A stretch of DNA of 23,439 nt from JBAZOJ01 sp041648755 (GCA_041648755.1 JBAZOJ010000026.1:1-23439), one strand, 5' to 3'. Positions 14,763 through 22,257 are shown, counted from the stretch's first letter. The notes: generated from the letters alone by a model not told the origin. A program made the numbers and translations.

Positions 14763-16304
14763 TCACTTCCGGTAAATGAAGCGGTAGGTGAAGCGATATC
14801 CACCGCCCGTTCCGGAGATTTGTTGCTCGGAGTCGAGAACCACGTCAGAGAAGTATGACGAACTGCGGAGCCGGAGATCGTGCATCTTGGCGAGGTCAGT
14901 CTCATCCACCTCGCCCTCGAGAGTGATATTTGCCTTGTCGGCGGAAATTCTGACAAGCCTGAAGTTGATTCCGGCCATCAATGCCTCGAGGTTGCGCATA
15001 TGCGGAAGCACGGAGCCGATGTAGGATTTTGCGCGGAGCTTCTCCTCCTCCGAGAGTTTCTTCCGCTTCTCATCAACAAAGGCTGTGTACTTCTCCATGC
15101 TGTCGGGGGGCTTCGTGTCTTTGCCGAACACCTGCTCCCACCATTTTGCGGCCTGAGCCGTAACCGCATCCCTCGCCTTGGCGGCGTTCCCGCGCTCAGT
15201 CGAGAAATGCCACGCGAAGACCGCTGTAATGGCTGTCAGAAAGACCAGCATGATCAAAAGAGGCATTGCGATTCGGTCGAATACACCGTGATAGGAGAAA
15301 TCATCCCGGCGGAAATTGACGCACGGACGCCCACCGGAGTTCTCTGCCTCCGCAAGGCCGGCCGGGGCAAGGAAGCCCGAAGTCGCGGGCTTGTTGAGTA
15401 TTGATGCCACCCCCAGCAGTTCGTCCTTCTTCAGGGCGGCGCAAGGGATGGACAGTCTCTCGGTAAGGAATTCAGCAATCCCCTGGATTGCGGCTCCTCC
15501 GCCAATCAACTTAACCGATGAGGGGGTTTTGTCTGCGGGCAGCGAAGATATCGTCAGGCGGATTTCCCTGGCCAGGCGCGTCAGTTCACTTGTGAAGATA
15601 TCCTTCATCGAGGAATCGCGGTCGTTAACTCCCGCGGAAAGGTGCTTCGTGTCCTCGGCCACAGCGGCCTCAAGCGACAGCGCCTCGGAAATCGCCCGCG
15701 TCAGCGACCTTCCTGCAAGGCGCAGCGACCTGCTGAACAACAGGTTGTCGCCCTTTGTGAGCACGATGTCAGTGGTGTCGTGTCCGATATCGACTATGAG
15801 CTTGGTTTCGGGGTCGGGCAACGCGAAGGGAAGGCCGGCAAACGACGGCGCGACAATGGAGGGGTCGCACCCTATTTCCGCACAGCCTTCATTGATTGCG
15901 CGCAGCAGTTTCTTGGGCGCGCAGCAGCAATACCATGTGCTGGAACCCGCTGTGCGCGACAACTCAAATGCATCGATGACAATTTCGTCTATGGGAACCG
16001 ACACGTGCTCTTCGATTGCGAAGGGCAGGGTCTTTGCCGCCTTCTTGCGGTCAGAGAACGGCGTGGTGGCTTCACGGAAGATGAGATACCGCGACGAGAT
16101 CCCCACTACGAGATTGCTGCCAGAGATCTTGATTCTCGATGCGATGGACTGGATGAGCGACGGGAGTACCCGAGGCAGGTCTCCGTCCTCCACATTCAAA
16201 CGCTCTTCATAGTAGGAGGAGAGCCGGGCTTTTTTTCCCGAGCCCTCTACGCACCCGGCCCTAACTGTGCTGGCGGCGATCTCCAGAAAGTACGTTGATG
16301 CCAC
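14763..16304 (-). CDS. gspL: GspL-like type II secretion protein (actin-like plus periplasmic domain)
   Basis: A 513-residue protein with a cytoplasmic actin-like fold (1-320), one TM (about 346-366) and a periplasmic alpha/beta domain. ATPase-fold motifs are LIVDIGHDTTDIVL at 169-182 and KLIGGGAAIQG at 265-275. The pre-TM motif VNFRRDDFSY (329-338) corresponds to the N-L-R-x-G-(E/D)-F signature that precedes the TM in GspL. GspL recruits the secretion ATPase GspE to the inner membrane and pairs with GspM, whose candidate is the next gene. The start is GTG (16304), with AGG about 9 nt upstream. The C-terminus (SYFSDVVLDSEQQIS) looks like the ferredoxin-like end. It is a second actin-like component beside PilM-PilN in the same cluster. 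Confidence 0.78.
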   Translation of the reverse strand: MASTYFLEIAASTVRAGCVEGSGKKARLSSYYEERLNVEDGDLPRVLPSLIQSIASRIKISGSNLVVGISSRYLIFREATTPFSDRKKAAKTLPFAIEEHVSVPIDEIVIDAFELSRTAGSSTWYCCCAPKKLLRAINEGCAEIGCDPSIVAPSFAGLPFALPDPETKLIVDIGHDTTDIVLTKGDNLLFSRSLRLAGRSLTRAISEALSLEAAVAEDTKHLSAGVNDRDSSMKDIFTSELTRLAREIRLTISSLPADKTPSSVKLIGGGAAIQGIAEFLTERLSIPCAALKKDELLGVASILNKPATSGFLAPAGLAEAENSGGRPCVNFRRDDFSYHGVFDRIAMPLLIMLVFLTAITAVFAWHFSTERGNAAKARDAVTAQAAKWWEQVFGKDTKPPDSMEKYTAFVDEKRKKLSEEEKLRAKSYIGSVLPHMRNLEALMAGINFRLVRISADKANITLEGEVDETDLAKMHDLRLRSSSYFSDVVLDSEQQISGTGGGYRFTYRFIYRK

Positions 16305-16325
16305 TAATCAGAACCTTTCGGAAGT

Positions 16326-16341
16326 CAAACAGTATTGTTTG
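16326..16341. repeat. Perfect 6-bp-stem hairpin CAAACA-GTAT-TGTTTG
   Basis: An inverted repeat with a 4-nt loop lies 22 bp upstream of the gspL GTG start. No U-run follows on either strand, so it is not called a terminator. Confidence 0.5.
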
Positions 16342-16350
16342 CTGCGCTTC

Positions 16351-16387
16351 GGGGATTATAGACGGCTATCCCCTTTCAGCAAGGGGG
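16351..16387 (-). promoter_or_regulatory. Promoter and mutually exclusive hairpins between pseudopilin gene and gspL
   Basis: The same CCCC (16370-16373) can pair with GGGG at 16351-16354 (stem GGGGAT/ATCCCC, 11-nt loop) or with GGGGG at 16383-16387 (stem CCCCTT/AAGGGG, 5-nt loop TCAGC). On the minus strand a perfect TATAAT (16355-16360) lies 16 bp after TTGCTG (16377-16382), a weak -35. The segment could be a promoter for gspL with an attenuator-like structure. Confidence 0.4.
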
Positions 16388-16396
16388 TTTCACTCG

Positions 16397-16894
16397 CTAC
16401 CAGGGCTTTCTGAGGATGACCGCCGAAAAGACCCGACCCTCATAGTTGTTGGGCTGTTCGGTTCCCGTCATTGCCCCAACGCGGAAGTCGTTTCCCTCGC
16501 TCGGCCAACGAATGTATATCACTGCCATTATCTCCGGCTCAGCCCCCGGTTGCCCTGCCTGGGGGTTGATGTCGAAGAAAGTCAACTTGTACTGGTATCC
16601 GGGATACTTGGCCGAATCCTTGAAATCGTCCGGGCCGACCGGGTCGTTGTCCGGAAGAGGCTTGCCCGTGTTGAGCAATCCATTGTTGGCCCCATCGTTT
16701 ATCACCATCCGGGCCTCGAGCATCGTGAACAGATCCTCGGCCATGCGCGATGCGTTCGAAAAGGCTATTGCCCGCGTCTGCGAAGAAGCCGCGATGCCGA
16801 ACAGCGATATGATCCCCATCGAGCCGACCAGAAAGACGATCAGCGCGACGAGTATCTCCACCAGGGTAAAGCCATTACGGTTTGCCATCTTCAT
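16397..16894 (-). CDS. Type IV prepilin/pseudopilin (GspI/PilV-like)
   Basis: A 165-residue prepilin. A short basic leader, MKMANRNG, is followed by FTLVEILVALIVFLVGSMG, the class III signal cut by prepilin peptidase between G8 and F9, with Glu at mature position 5. The hydrophobic N-helix continues into an amphipathic stretch with AFSNASRMAEDLFTMLEARM, similar to GspI/PilV minor pseudopilins. The small C-terminal domain has no obvious disulfide pair. ATG 16894 is preferred over GTG/ATG codons upstream because it gives a normal 8-residue leader; ATG 16888 is possible. It is the first gene of the secretion cluster, and the only prepilin in the window, so the major pilin must be elsewhere. Confidence 0.88.
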   Translation of the reverse strand: MKMANRNGFTLVEILVALIVFLVGSMGIISLFGIAASSQTRAIAFSNASRMAEDLFTMLEARMVINDGANNGLLNTGKPLPDNDPVGPDDFKDSAKYPGYQYKLTFFDINPQAGQPGAEPEIMAVIYIRWPSEGNDFRVGAMTGTEQPNNYEGRVFSAVILRKPW

Positions 16895-16941
16895 GTCCGA
16901 ACATTGAGACGACGCAGCGGCGCGTACGTTCCTTGAGAAAA

Positions 16942-17886
16942 TCACTTCCGCTTCTCTTGCTCGGGTTCGGGGTACTCCAGCGCCATCTCCTGAAGTCTGC
17001 GAATTCGCTCTTCGATCGGGGGATGCGTGGAGTAAAGCCCGCCTCCGCCGGAGACGGGACGCGCGGGATTGACGATGTAGAAATGCTGAAAAGCCTTGCC
17101 GGCTTCCTTGAAGGGCGTGTTCTCGTAGGTCAGCTTCTTGAGCGCATTCGCAAGTGCGCTGGGATAACGCGTGAGCTCAACTGCGGATGCATCCGCCAGC
17201 AGTTCGCGCTTGCGCGAAACGGCAAACTGCAGCATAGGCGCGATGATCAGCGCGAGAAGTGCAAATACGAGGGCGGCAATGAGTATGATCGCTTCCGCCC
17301 CGCCCTTCTTCCCACCACCGCCGCGACCTCGGAACCCGGCGCGCAGGAAACCGCGCAGGAACAGGTCGCTCAACATCACGATCGAACCCACCATCACGGC
17401 GACGGTGATCATCATTCGCGTGTCGGAGTTGCGAATATGCGACATCTCATGCGCTACGACGCCCTGCAACTCATACCGGTTCAGGTGGTTCAGCAGGCCT
17501 CTTGTGACGGCAATTGCTGACTTGTCCGGCGACATCCCCGTGGCGAACGCGTTCATCGAATCCGACTCGATGACATAGACCTTGGGCATCGGCTGTCCGG
17601 CGGCGATGGACATTTCCTCGACCACGTTGAAGAGCATTGGGTTGTCGGAGTGCTCGATTCGGGTTGCACCTGCATCCAGCAATGCGAGGCTGCTGCCCGC
17701 CGTCCACAGCACCATTATCTGGATGAACGCCAGAAAAACGGCTATGCCGAGCCCGATCAACGGCTGGCCTATGGCGGCCCCGATGGTCAGCCCGAGCGCC
17801 ACCAGAATGAAGGTGACAAGCCCCGTGAGCATCAGGGAGAATCTCCGGTTCGCGGCGATCTCCTCGTGGAACGAACGGGTCGGCAT
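16942..17886 (-). CDS. htpX: HtpX-like membrane zinc metalloprotease (M48)
   Basis: A 314-residue M48 protease that degrades misfolded inner-membrane proteins. Two N-terminal TM helices (about 17-62) precede the catalytic domain with HEMSH at 146-150, zinc ligands His146 and His150, catalytic Glu147, and the third ligand Glu228 in the RELLAD motif. Two more hydrophobic segments (about 157-175 and 199-220) are separated by a Gly/Lys/Arg-rich loop at 181-196. The last part holds STHPPIEERIRRL, the conserved C-terminal box. It follows lemA by 5 nt; lemA-htpX pairing is common in bacteria. All catalytic residues are present, so it should be active. Confidence 0.95.
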   Translation of the reverse strand: MPTRSFHEEIAANRRFSLMLTGLVTFILVALGLTIGAAIGQPLIGLGIAVFLAFIQIMVLWTAGSSLALLDAGATRIEHSDNPMLFNVVEEMSIAAGQPMPKVYVIESDSMNAFATGMSPDKSAIAVTRGLLNHLNRYELQGVVAHEMSHIRNSDTRMMITVAVMVGSIVMLSDLFLRGFLRAGFRGRGGGGKKGGAEAIILIAALVFALLALIIAPMLQFAVSRKRELLADASAVELTRYPSALANALKKLTYENTPFKEAGKAFQHFYIVNPARPVSGGGGLYSTHPPIEERIRRLQEMALEYPEPEQEKRK

Positions 17887-17891
17887 CCCGG

Positions 17892-18464
17892 CTACCCGAT
17901 GTTCAGATCGACTTTAGGGGCTATCCGTTCTTCCGCGCTCTCGACCTCGAAGAACTCCTCGGCCGTGAAGTTGCCCATTCCGGCGACGATATTCGCCGGG
18001 ATCTGCTGTATCCGGGTGTTGTAACGCATTACCGAGTCGTTGTAGAACTGCCTCGCGAAGGAGATCTTGTTCTCTGTCGAGGCGAGTTCTTCCATGAGTT
18101 GCCCGACGTTCTGCTGTGCCTTCAGGTCAGGATAGCTCTCGACAAGAGCGAAGAGGCTCTTCAGCGCTCCGGTCAGCATATTCTCGGCCTTGGCGCTCTG
18201 TTCGACGCCCTGGGCGCTCATTGCCATATTTCTGGCCTGGATGACCTTTTCGAGCGTGCTCTGCTCGAACTTCATATACCCCTTGCAGGCTTCGACCAGA
18301 TTGGGGATAAGGTCATGGCGCCGCTTCAACTGGACATCGATCTGCGACCAGGCGTTCTTTACCTGGTTGCGCAAACTCACGAGCCCGTTGTACGTGCCGA
18401 AGAACCAGAGCAGGAGAACTATTACCAGACCGGCGACAATTACGAGAATGACCCAGCTTTCCAT
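17892..18464 (-). CDS. lemA: LemA family protein
   Basis: A 190-residue LemA-type protein with an N-terminal TM (about 4-24) and a helical-bundle domain. The family signatures LRNQVKNAWSQIDVQLKRRHDLIPNLVEACKGY at 31-63 and SFARQFYNDSVMRYNTRIQQIP at 137-158 are clear. LemA proteins are membrane-anchored helical proteins of poorly known function, often next to htpX or a related protease, as here. AAGGA lies about 6 nt before the ATG. The paired genes and short spacing imply one transcription unit with htpX. Confidence 0.93.
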   Translation of the reverse strand: MESWVILVIVAGLVIVLLLWFFGTYNGLVSLRNQVKNAWSQIDVQLKRRHDLIPNLVEACKGYMKFEQSTLEKVIQARNMAMSAQGVEQSAKAENMLTGALKSLFALVESYPDLKAQQNVGQLMEELASTENKISFARQFYNDSVMRYNTRIQQIPANIVAGMGNFTAEEFFEVESAEERIAPKVDLNIG

Positions 18465-18482
18465 ATCTGTTCCTTTCGCTTC

Positions 18483-18554
18483 TCAGCGTTTGAGAACCAA
18501 GACCACCAGAACGATCAGAATCGCGCCCGCGGCAACTGCCATCCAGAGAACCAT
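18483..18554 (-). CDS. 23-residue single-TM peptide between lplA-like gene and lemA
   Basis: The coding strand reads MVLWMAVAAGAILIVLVVLVL then KR and a TGA stop: one membrane-spanning helix with a positive C-terminal end. AAAGGG lies about 5 nt before the ATG. It ends 18 nt before the lemA start and begins 17 nt after the upstream ligase stop, filling the only gap in an otherwise tightly packed operon. Small single-TM proteins often regulate membrane proteases or transporters, so an HtpX/LemA partner is a plausible but untested idea. I do not recognise a family. Confidence 0.55.
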   Translation of the reverse strand: MVLWMAVAAGAILIVLVVLVLKR

Positions 18555-18571
18555 TCCGGCCCTTTCGTCTG

Positions 18572-19357
18572 TCAGCGTCTGAGATTCCACTCAGGGCGTG
18601 TATATTTTGCATCTTTCAGCCGTTCGGTCAAGCCAATTACGTCCTGAGGAACGTCAATGGCGAGGGGAGAAATTGCGTTTCTGAGAAGAACTCCGGCGTC
18701 CATCGGGTTTCCCGTGAATCCCAGCCGTGCCAGGGTCGTTACGAATTGGCCGTGCGTGCGCTCTTTTCTGTATTCGGGTCGCTTGTCGGGCTCATTGAGA
18801 TAGCGTGCAAAAGCATCAGTGTTGCAGTTGACGAGCAACGTTCCGTGATGCAGCAGTCCGGATCGTCCCCGGCGCTGCGCATTGCCCGATATCTTCATAC
18901 CCTTGGCCGCGAAATCGCAGGGCTCGTGGAATTCCAGCGCGATTCCCGCTGCCGCGAAGGCAGGTTCGAGCTTACGGAAGATAATATCATACGAGTGCCT
19001 CACATCGCGCAGGTTTTCATCAAAGAAGTACGGCAAGTACAGGGAGAAGCAGACCTGCCCGGGTGAGTGCAGGACAGTCCCTCCTCCTGAGAACCGGCGC
19101 AGAATGGTCACTCCATCCTTCTGGCATTCCGCCAAACGCACATCCTGCGCCACTTTCTGCCCCACGCCCAGGACAACATAGACCGACGACGGATACCACA
19201 GCCGAAGGAATCCGGTTGTCCCGCACTGTTCGCCGAACGTGTACATGGCCTCCTCGAAGGCGAGATCCGAAAACGGGCCGTCCGCTTCGAAAGAAAGCTC
19301 GTGGATTGTCCAGGGAGCGTGCCTCAGTGTCGGCATTGTGCGGTCCTGGCGGATCAT
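18572..19357 (-). CDS. lplA: Lipoate-protein ligase family protein (single-domain LplA-like)
   Basis: A 261-residue BPL/LplA/LipB-fold enzyme that attaches or transfers lipoyl or octanoyl groups to lipoate-dependent dehydrogenase subunits. Signatures are RRFSGGGTVLHSPGQ at 87-101 (adenylate-binding RRxSGGGxVxH) and KISGNAQRRGRSGLLHHGTLL, with Lys155 and the His-His-Gly pair at 170-172. It lacks the C-terminal accessory domain of E. coli LplA. Cys147 (EPCDF, just before the Lys motif) lies near the position of the acyl-accepting Cys of LipM/LipL octanoyltransferases, so transferase activity cannot be excluded. The ATG at 19357 overlaps the upstream TGA (ATGA); ATG 19336, with AGGA 8 nt upstream, is an alternative start. 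It is a metabolic gene in a mixed operon. Confidence 0.87.
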   Translation of the reverse strand: MIRQDRTMPTLRHAPWTIHELSFEADGPFSDLAFEEAMYTFGEQCGTTGFLRLWYPSSVYVVLGVGQKVAQDVRLAECQKDGVTILRRFSGGGTVLHSPGQVCFSLYLPYFFDENLRDVRHSYDIIFRKLEPAFAAAGIALEFHEPCDFAAKGMKISGNAQRRGRSGLLHHGTLLVNCNTDAFARYLNEPDKRPEYRKERTHGQFVTTLARLGFTGNPMDAGVLLRNAISPLAIDVPQDVIGLTERLKDAKYTRPEWNLRR

Positions 19358-20487
19358 TCCCGGGGCGGCTCGGGGGATGGAAGCGCTTCGGGGCCGTCGG
19401 ACGGCACAAAGGCGATAATGTCTCCCGTGGCTGGATCGCAGACGAACGAGGCTCGTGCGCTGAGGCGCTTGGTCAGGAAGACATGCTTGGTGGCGTTGCT
19501 GTCCGGCAGATACGCATAGATGTCGTAGGTGGAAAGAGAACCAGGCTTGTACATGAAATAGGTCTTTCCGTCGCGGCCAAGCCAGACGAATGGGTCGTAA
19601 GAGCCAAGTGGCGGAAGATCGAGCAGCGTCTTGCTGTTCTGCACCATTGTATCGGGGTCGAAACAGAAAGCGCTCCCCAATCGCGTTGCGCCCCGGGAGT
19701 TGAACAACAGGCAGTGTATCCGTCCGTTCTCAGCCGGGATTGCCCTTATTTGTCCTCGCGAGTGGATCACCCCGGCTTTCTCAAGTACCGGTTTGAGGGG
19801 AAGCCCGGATATCCTGAAAATACCGCCTTCGGAGGCCTCGGATGCCGATGAAAAACAGAATAACTCCGCCGGATGGAGAGAGTTCACTAATACGGTGTCG
19901 TCCCCGAGTGACCCGGGAAGCGACGCGACTTCGCGCCACTCGCCGGTCTGGGTGTCTACGGAGTAGATTTCGGCCGACCGATACAGTCCGCCCTTGCTGT
20001 AAGACATCCGCGGTTGGAAGTAGAACTTGCCTCCGCTCGCATAGACGCACGAGCCCCCCAGCATTCCAATGCCTGTCTTGGCCCAGTGCATTCTCCACCT
20101 GCGCCGGGACAAGTCGAAGGCGTAGATGTCGCGCGACAGGGCATCAGGGGTCTTGCCTCCATTGAGCGCACCGCCGAAAACATAGACTTCCCCTGACACA
20201 GGTGTCGGGCAAACCACGTAGTCGGTGAGAGTTACAGGCATTGTCGGGATGTAGAAGATCGTCCAGCCGGTCTGCGGGTCATCGGTTTGAAAAACGCCGA
20301 AGGCCCTATCAGTGAGTGGCCGAAGCATTGTGAAAGCAGCAACGAAGAGCAGCAGGCAGACTATGCCACCCGCAACGAGCAGGAGGTAGTTGCCGAGAAT
20401 GCGACCCGCAGCGCTGCCAGGGGCTGCCACGGTGCGGTCCGGATTTGTCGGGTCAAGCGTAAGGTTTCCTAAGTGCTTCACTCCCAT
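19354..20487 (-). CDS. Membrane-anchored Kelch-repeat protein
   Basis: A 377-residue protein with one TM (about 34-55) after a basic N-terminus, followed by a predicted beta-propeller. The best Kelch-like repeat is EVYVFGGALNGGKTPD...RDIYAFDLSRRRWRM near residues 99-132. Several further blades with the pattern (I/A)YSVDTQTGEWREV are visible. The C-terminus is rich in Pro and Glu (PEALPSPEPPRE). The propeller is on the non-cytoplasmic side if N-in, but orientation is unproven. Start ATG 20487 is supported by a good promoter just upstream. The function is unknown; Kelch propellers usually bind proteins or sugars. Confidence 0.75.
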   Translation of the reverse strand: MGVKHLGNLTLDPTNPDRTVAAPGSAAGRILGNYLLLVAGGIVCLLLFVAAFTMLRPLTDRAFGVFQTDDPQTGWTIFYIPTMPVTLTDYVVCPTPVSGEVYVFGGALNGGKTPDALSRDIYAFDLSRRRWRMHWAKTGIGMLGGSCVYASGGKFYFQPRMSYSKGGLYRSAEIYSVDTQTGEWREVASLPGSLGDDTVLVNSLHPAELFCFSSASEASEGGIFRISGLPLKPVLEKAGVIHSRGQIRAIPAENGRIHCLLFNSRGATRLGSAFCFDPDTMVQNSKTLLDLPPLGSYDPFVWLGRDGKTYFMYKPGSLSTYDIYAYLPDSNATKHVFLTKRLSARASFVCDPATGDIIAFVPSDGPEALPSPEPPRE

Positions 20488-20498
20488 ATCCCTTACGC

Positions 20499-20526
20499 AT
20501 TTTACCGATGCGTCGGGCAGAGTCAA
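20499..20526 (-). promoter_or_regulatory. Predicted sigma70 promoter of the Kelch-lplA-lemA-htpX operon
   Basis: On the minus strand TTGACT (20521-20526) and TAAAAT (20499-20504) are separated by 16 bp. The -10 ends 11 bp before the Kelch gene ATG. The genes behind it, on to the pseudopilin and possibly the pilus cluster, are closely packed. Confidence 0.6.
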
Positions 20527-20560
20527 GGGCGGCGCACCCCATCTTCAGACGGGCAGGGCG

Positions 20561-21058
20561 CTAATGGGAAGTGTGGGAGCCATTCGTGCCCCAGTAGGAA
20601 AGAGCCCGTTTGATGAGGATAGCGAACTCTTTTCGCACATCCTTGGTTTTCGCTTTCCAGCGGCTTGCCTCGCCTTCCCAGACTGTTACATCATCCCTGT
20701 TGATGACGCAAAGGGTTACCTTGGCGGGGTCGTAACTTCTTTCCGAACGCCTTTCCTGCCAGCGCAATGTGACGACGAAGTCTGCCTGTGACGAGTCATT
20801 GACCATGCGGTAGTCCTTCTGGTCCAGAAACGCGGCAACCTCCCTGTATATGTCGTCGGAGAGCTCGGGATTCTTGGAATTGTTCGCCTCCTCCACCAGG
20901 TAGATATTGATCGCCCCGGGTGATGCAAGCATTCTCTGGTTTTCCGGGACATTCAAGACATGGCCCGACTGTGTCTCATCGGGGGGGCCCATATGGCAGC
21001 AGCAGCAGACCCCCGGAAAGACCATCCCGGCAAGAAGCAGAAGAGACAGCATTTTCAT
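20561..21058 (-). CDS. Lipoprotein of a DUF4136-like tandem family, member 1
   Basis: A 165-residue predicted lipoprotein: signal MKMLSLLLLAGMVFPGVC with a lipobox-type (V)C at residue 18 and three more Cys after it. The domain shares with members 2 and 3 an LDQKDYRMV...QADFVVTLRWQERRSERS segment, then VTLCVINRDDVTVWEGEAS, and an end of the form RALSYWGTNG. This resembles the DUF4136-type lipoprotein pattern (a helix, then GY, then A-D-(F/Y)-x-V, then a beta strand), but the match is not exact. ATG 21058 has GGGGAG upstream with a short spacer, and ATG 21052 (spacer 9) is an alternative. A strong promoter precedes it. Function is unknown. Confidence 0.72.
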   Translation of the reverse strand: MKMLSLLLLAGMVFPGVCCCCHMGPPDETQSGHVLNVPENQRMLASPGAINIYLVEEANNSKNPELSDDIYREVAAFLDQKDYRMVNDSSQADFVVTLRWQERRSERSYDPAKVTLCVINRDDVTVWEGEASRWKAKTKDVRKEFAILIKRALSYWGTNGSHTSH

Positions 21059-21081
21059 AGACTCCCCTTTTCCGGAAAGCG

Positions 21082-21110
21082 ATTGTATTCCCGGGCAAGC
21101 CCGTTGTCAA
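21082..21110 (-). promoter_or_regulatory. Strong sigma70 promoter of lipoprotein 1
   Basis: On the minus strand TTGACA (21105-21110), a 17-bp spacer, then TACAAT (21082-21087). The -35 and most of the spacer (GGGCAAGCCCG on the plus strand) are repeated upstream of lipoprotein 3. Confidence 0.78.
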
Positions 21111-21140
21111 GTGGCGGGTGCGAGCCAAGGAGCCTGAGGC

Positions 21141-21632
21141 TCAGCGACGAAGGCGATAGTGGTCAAGGCCCCAGAAGCTCAGGAGGTTTGCCACTATCCC
21201 TGCATACTCTCCGCTGGCATCCGGCGCCTGCGGCCTACCGCCAATTGCCCAACCGTGCCAGGCGCGGCGGCGCCCTCTTACCTCAATTGCGACATATGCA
21301 GGGGTGGAACGCTCACCGGGCTTTCTTGCTCCCCAAGTGAAATGGACGACGAAGTCGGGTCGGGCGTATTTTTCCTCGACCACATACCCCTTGTCGCGCA
21401 GGCCTGTCTGAATGAGCCTCAAAATTGTGTCCGCCATTGCGTTTGCAGGGGCATTGTCTTGATCCAGTTCCACGAAGAGCCTGGTGGCAGCTTTCGGTGG
21501 ATACATCCGTCCATTCTTATCGCGATCGTCCACTACACCGTAGTCGTAATAGTGGCCGTTTGTGTAAGTCCCTAAGCAACAGCCCGACGTTAGCACAACT
21601 GCTGCAAGGAGGAATAGCCCCGGAAATCTCAT
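21141..21632 (-). CDS. Lipoprotein of a DUF4136-like tandem family, member 2
   Basis: A 163-residue predicted lipoprotein with a good lipobox: signal MRFPGLFLLAAVVLTSGC, with Cys18 modified. The core has RDKGYVVEEKYARPDFVVHFTWGARKPGERS, a variant of the KGY...ADFVV...W signature of members 1 and 3, then YVAIEVRGRRRAWHGWAIG and a C-terminal LLSFWGLDHYRLRR. The region before the lipid anchor is followed by a Tyr/Gly-rich stretch. AGGTGG lies 6 nt before the ATG in a context (AGGTGGGCAC-ATG) nearly identical to member 3, a sign of recent duplication. No strong promoter of its own is seen; read-through from member 3 is likely. Confidence 0.72.
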   Translation of the reverse strand: MRFPGLFLLAAVVLTSGCCLGTYTNGHYYDYGVVDDRDKNGRMYPPKAATRLFVELDQDNAPANAMADTILRLIQTGLRDKGYVVEEKYARPDFVVHFTWGARKPGERSTPAYVAIEVRGRRRAWHGWAIGGRPQAPDASGEYAGIVANLLSFWGLDHYRLRR

Positions 21633-21698
21633 GTGCCCACCTTGTTAGGGTATACACGCCGCCATCTGGAGAAACCTGACGCTTATGAGCCGGACCCG

Positions 21699-22235
21699 TC
21701 AGTCGAGAAAGACGGGCTTAGTATTATCCTTGGACTTGCCCCAGTGGCTGAGGGACTTCTCTGATGCTTTTCTGAGCTCCTGCAGAGAGTCAGCCGTAGG
21801 GTTATACTTGAGCGCACGATCTCCTTCCCAGACTCTGACCTTGTGACTGTTGCATACTTCTACTGTAACGGATGCCCACAGCATCTTGCTGTCAGTATAG
21901 CGCCTGATGCTCCAAGAGTAGCTGACGATGTAATCCGCCTCCGCCTCGCTATCGACGATTCGATATCCCTTTCCTGCAAGACATGAAGAGATAAACCCTC
22001 GAACTCTGTTCGATACGACCGGGTCCCAGTCCCCTTTATCTCCATGGATTTCTCTCTGGATCACGAACAGGCTTGTGGTTGATGGAGATGCGATCAACAG
22101 CATGTTTTCAGCGGGGTTAACAATGCGGCCGCGGCTGCCGTCCTGTAAGTAATAACCACATGTTTCGAGGCAGTAACAGAAACAGCCATTTGTCAGCATG
22201 ATTGCTGCCAGGACAATGCTCGCCAGTATTCGCAT
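21699..22235 (-). CDS. Lipoprotein of a DUF4136-like tandem family, member 3
   Basis: A 178-residue predicted lipoprotein: signal MRILASIVLAAIMLTNGC, Cys18 in a lipobox-type context, then further Cys (CFCYCLETC). The core carries LAGKGYRIVDSEAEADYIVSYSWSIRR, then VTVEVCNSHKVRVWEGDRA and an end SLSHWGKSK, closest to member 1. ATG 22235 is chosen because GAGGTG lies 5 nt upstream and the signal peptide starts there; an upstream in-frame start at 22256 would add seven residues. It is the first gene of the lipoprotein array, read away from the TetR gene. Confidence 0.74.
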   Translation of the reverse strand: MRILASIVLAAIMLTNGCFCYCLETCGYYLQDGSRGRIVNPAENMLLIASPSTTSLFVIQREIHGDKGDWDPVVSNRVRGFISSCLAGKGYRIVDSEAEADYIVSYSWSIRRYTDSKMLWASVTVEVCNSHKVRVWEGDRALKYNPTADSLQELRKASEKSLSHWGKSKDNTKPVFLD

Positions 22236-22257
22236 GCGCCCACCTCTTTCTGCCACA

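Noticed and set aside
15316..16212. 298-residue plus-strand ORF
   Set aside because: It is antisense to the GspL-like gene and has no support.
16397..16945. Longer pseudopilin form beginning at 16945
   Set aside because: It would give a 25-residue leader; ATG 16894 yields a normal 8-residue leader before GFTLVE.
21130..21142. GAGCCTGAGGCTC palindrome as a terminator of lipoprotein 2
   Set aside because: The loop would be a single base and no U-run follows on either strand.
21676..21702. CTGACG...CGTCAG inverted repeat after lipoprotein 3 as a terminator
   Set aside because: The 15-nt loop and lack of a U-run make it weak; not called.
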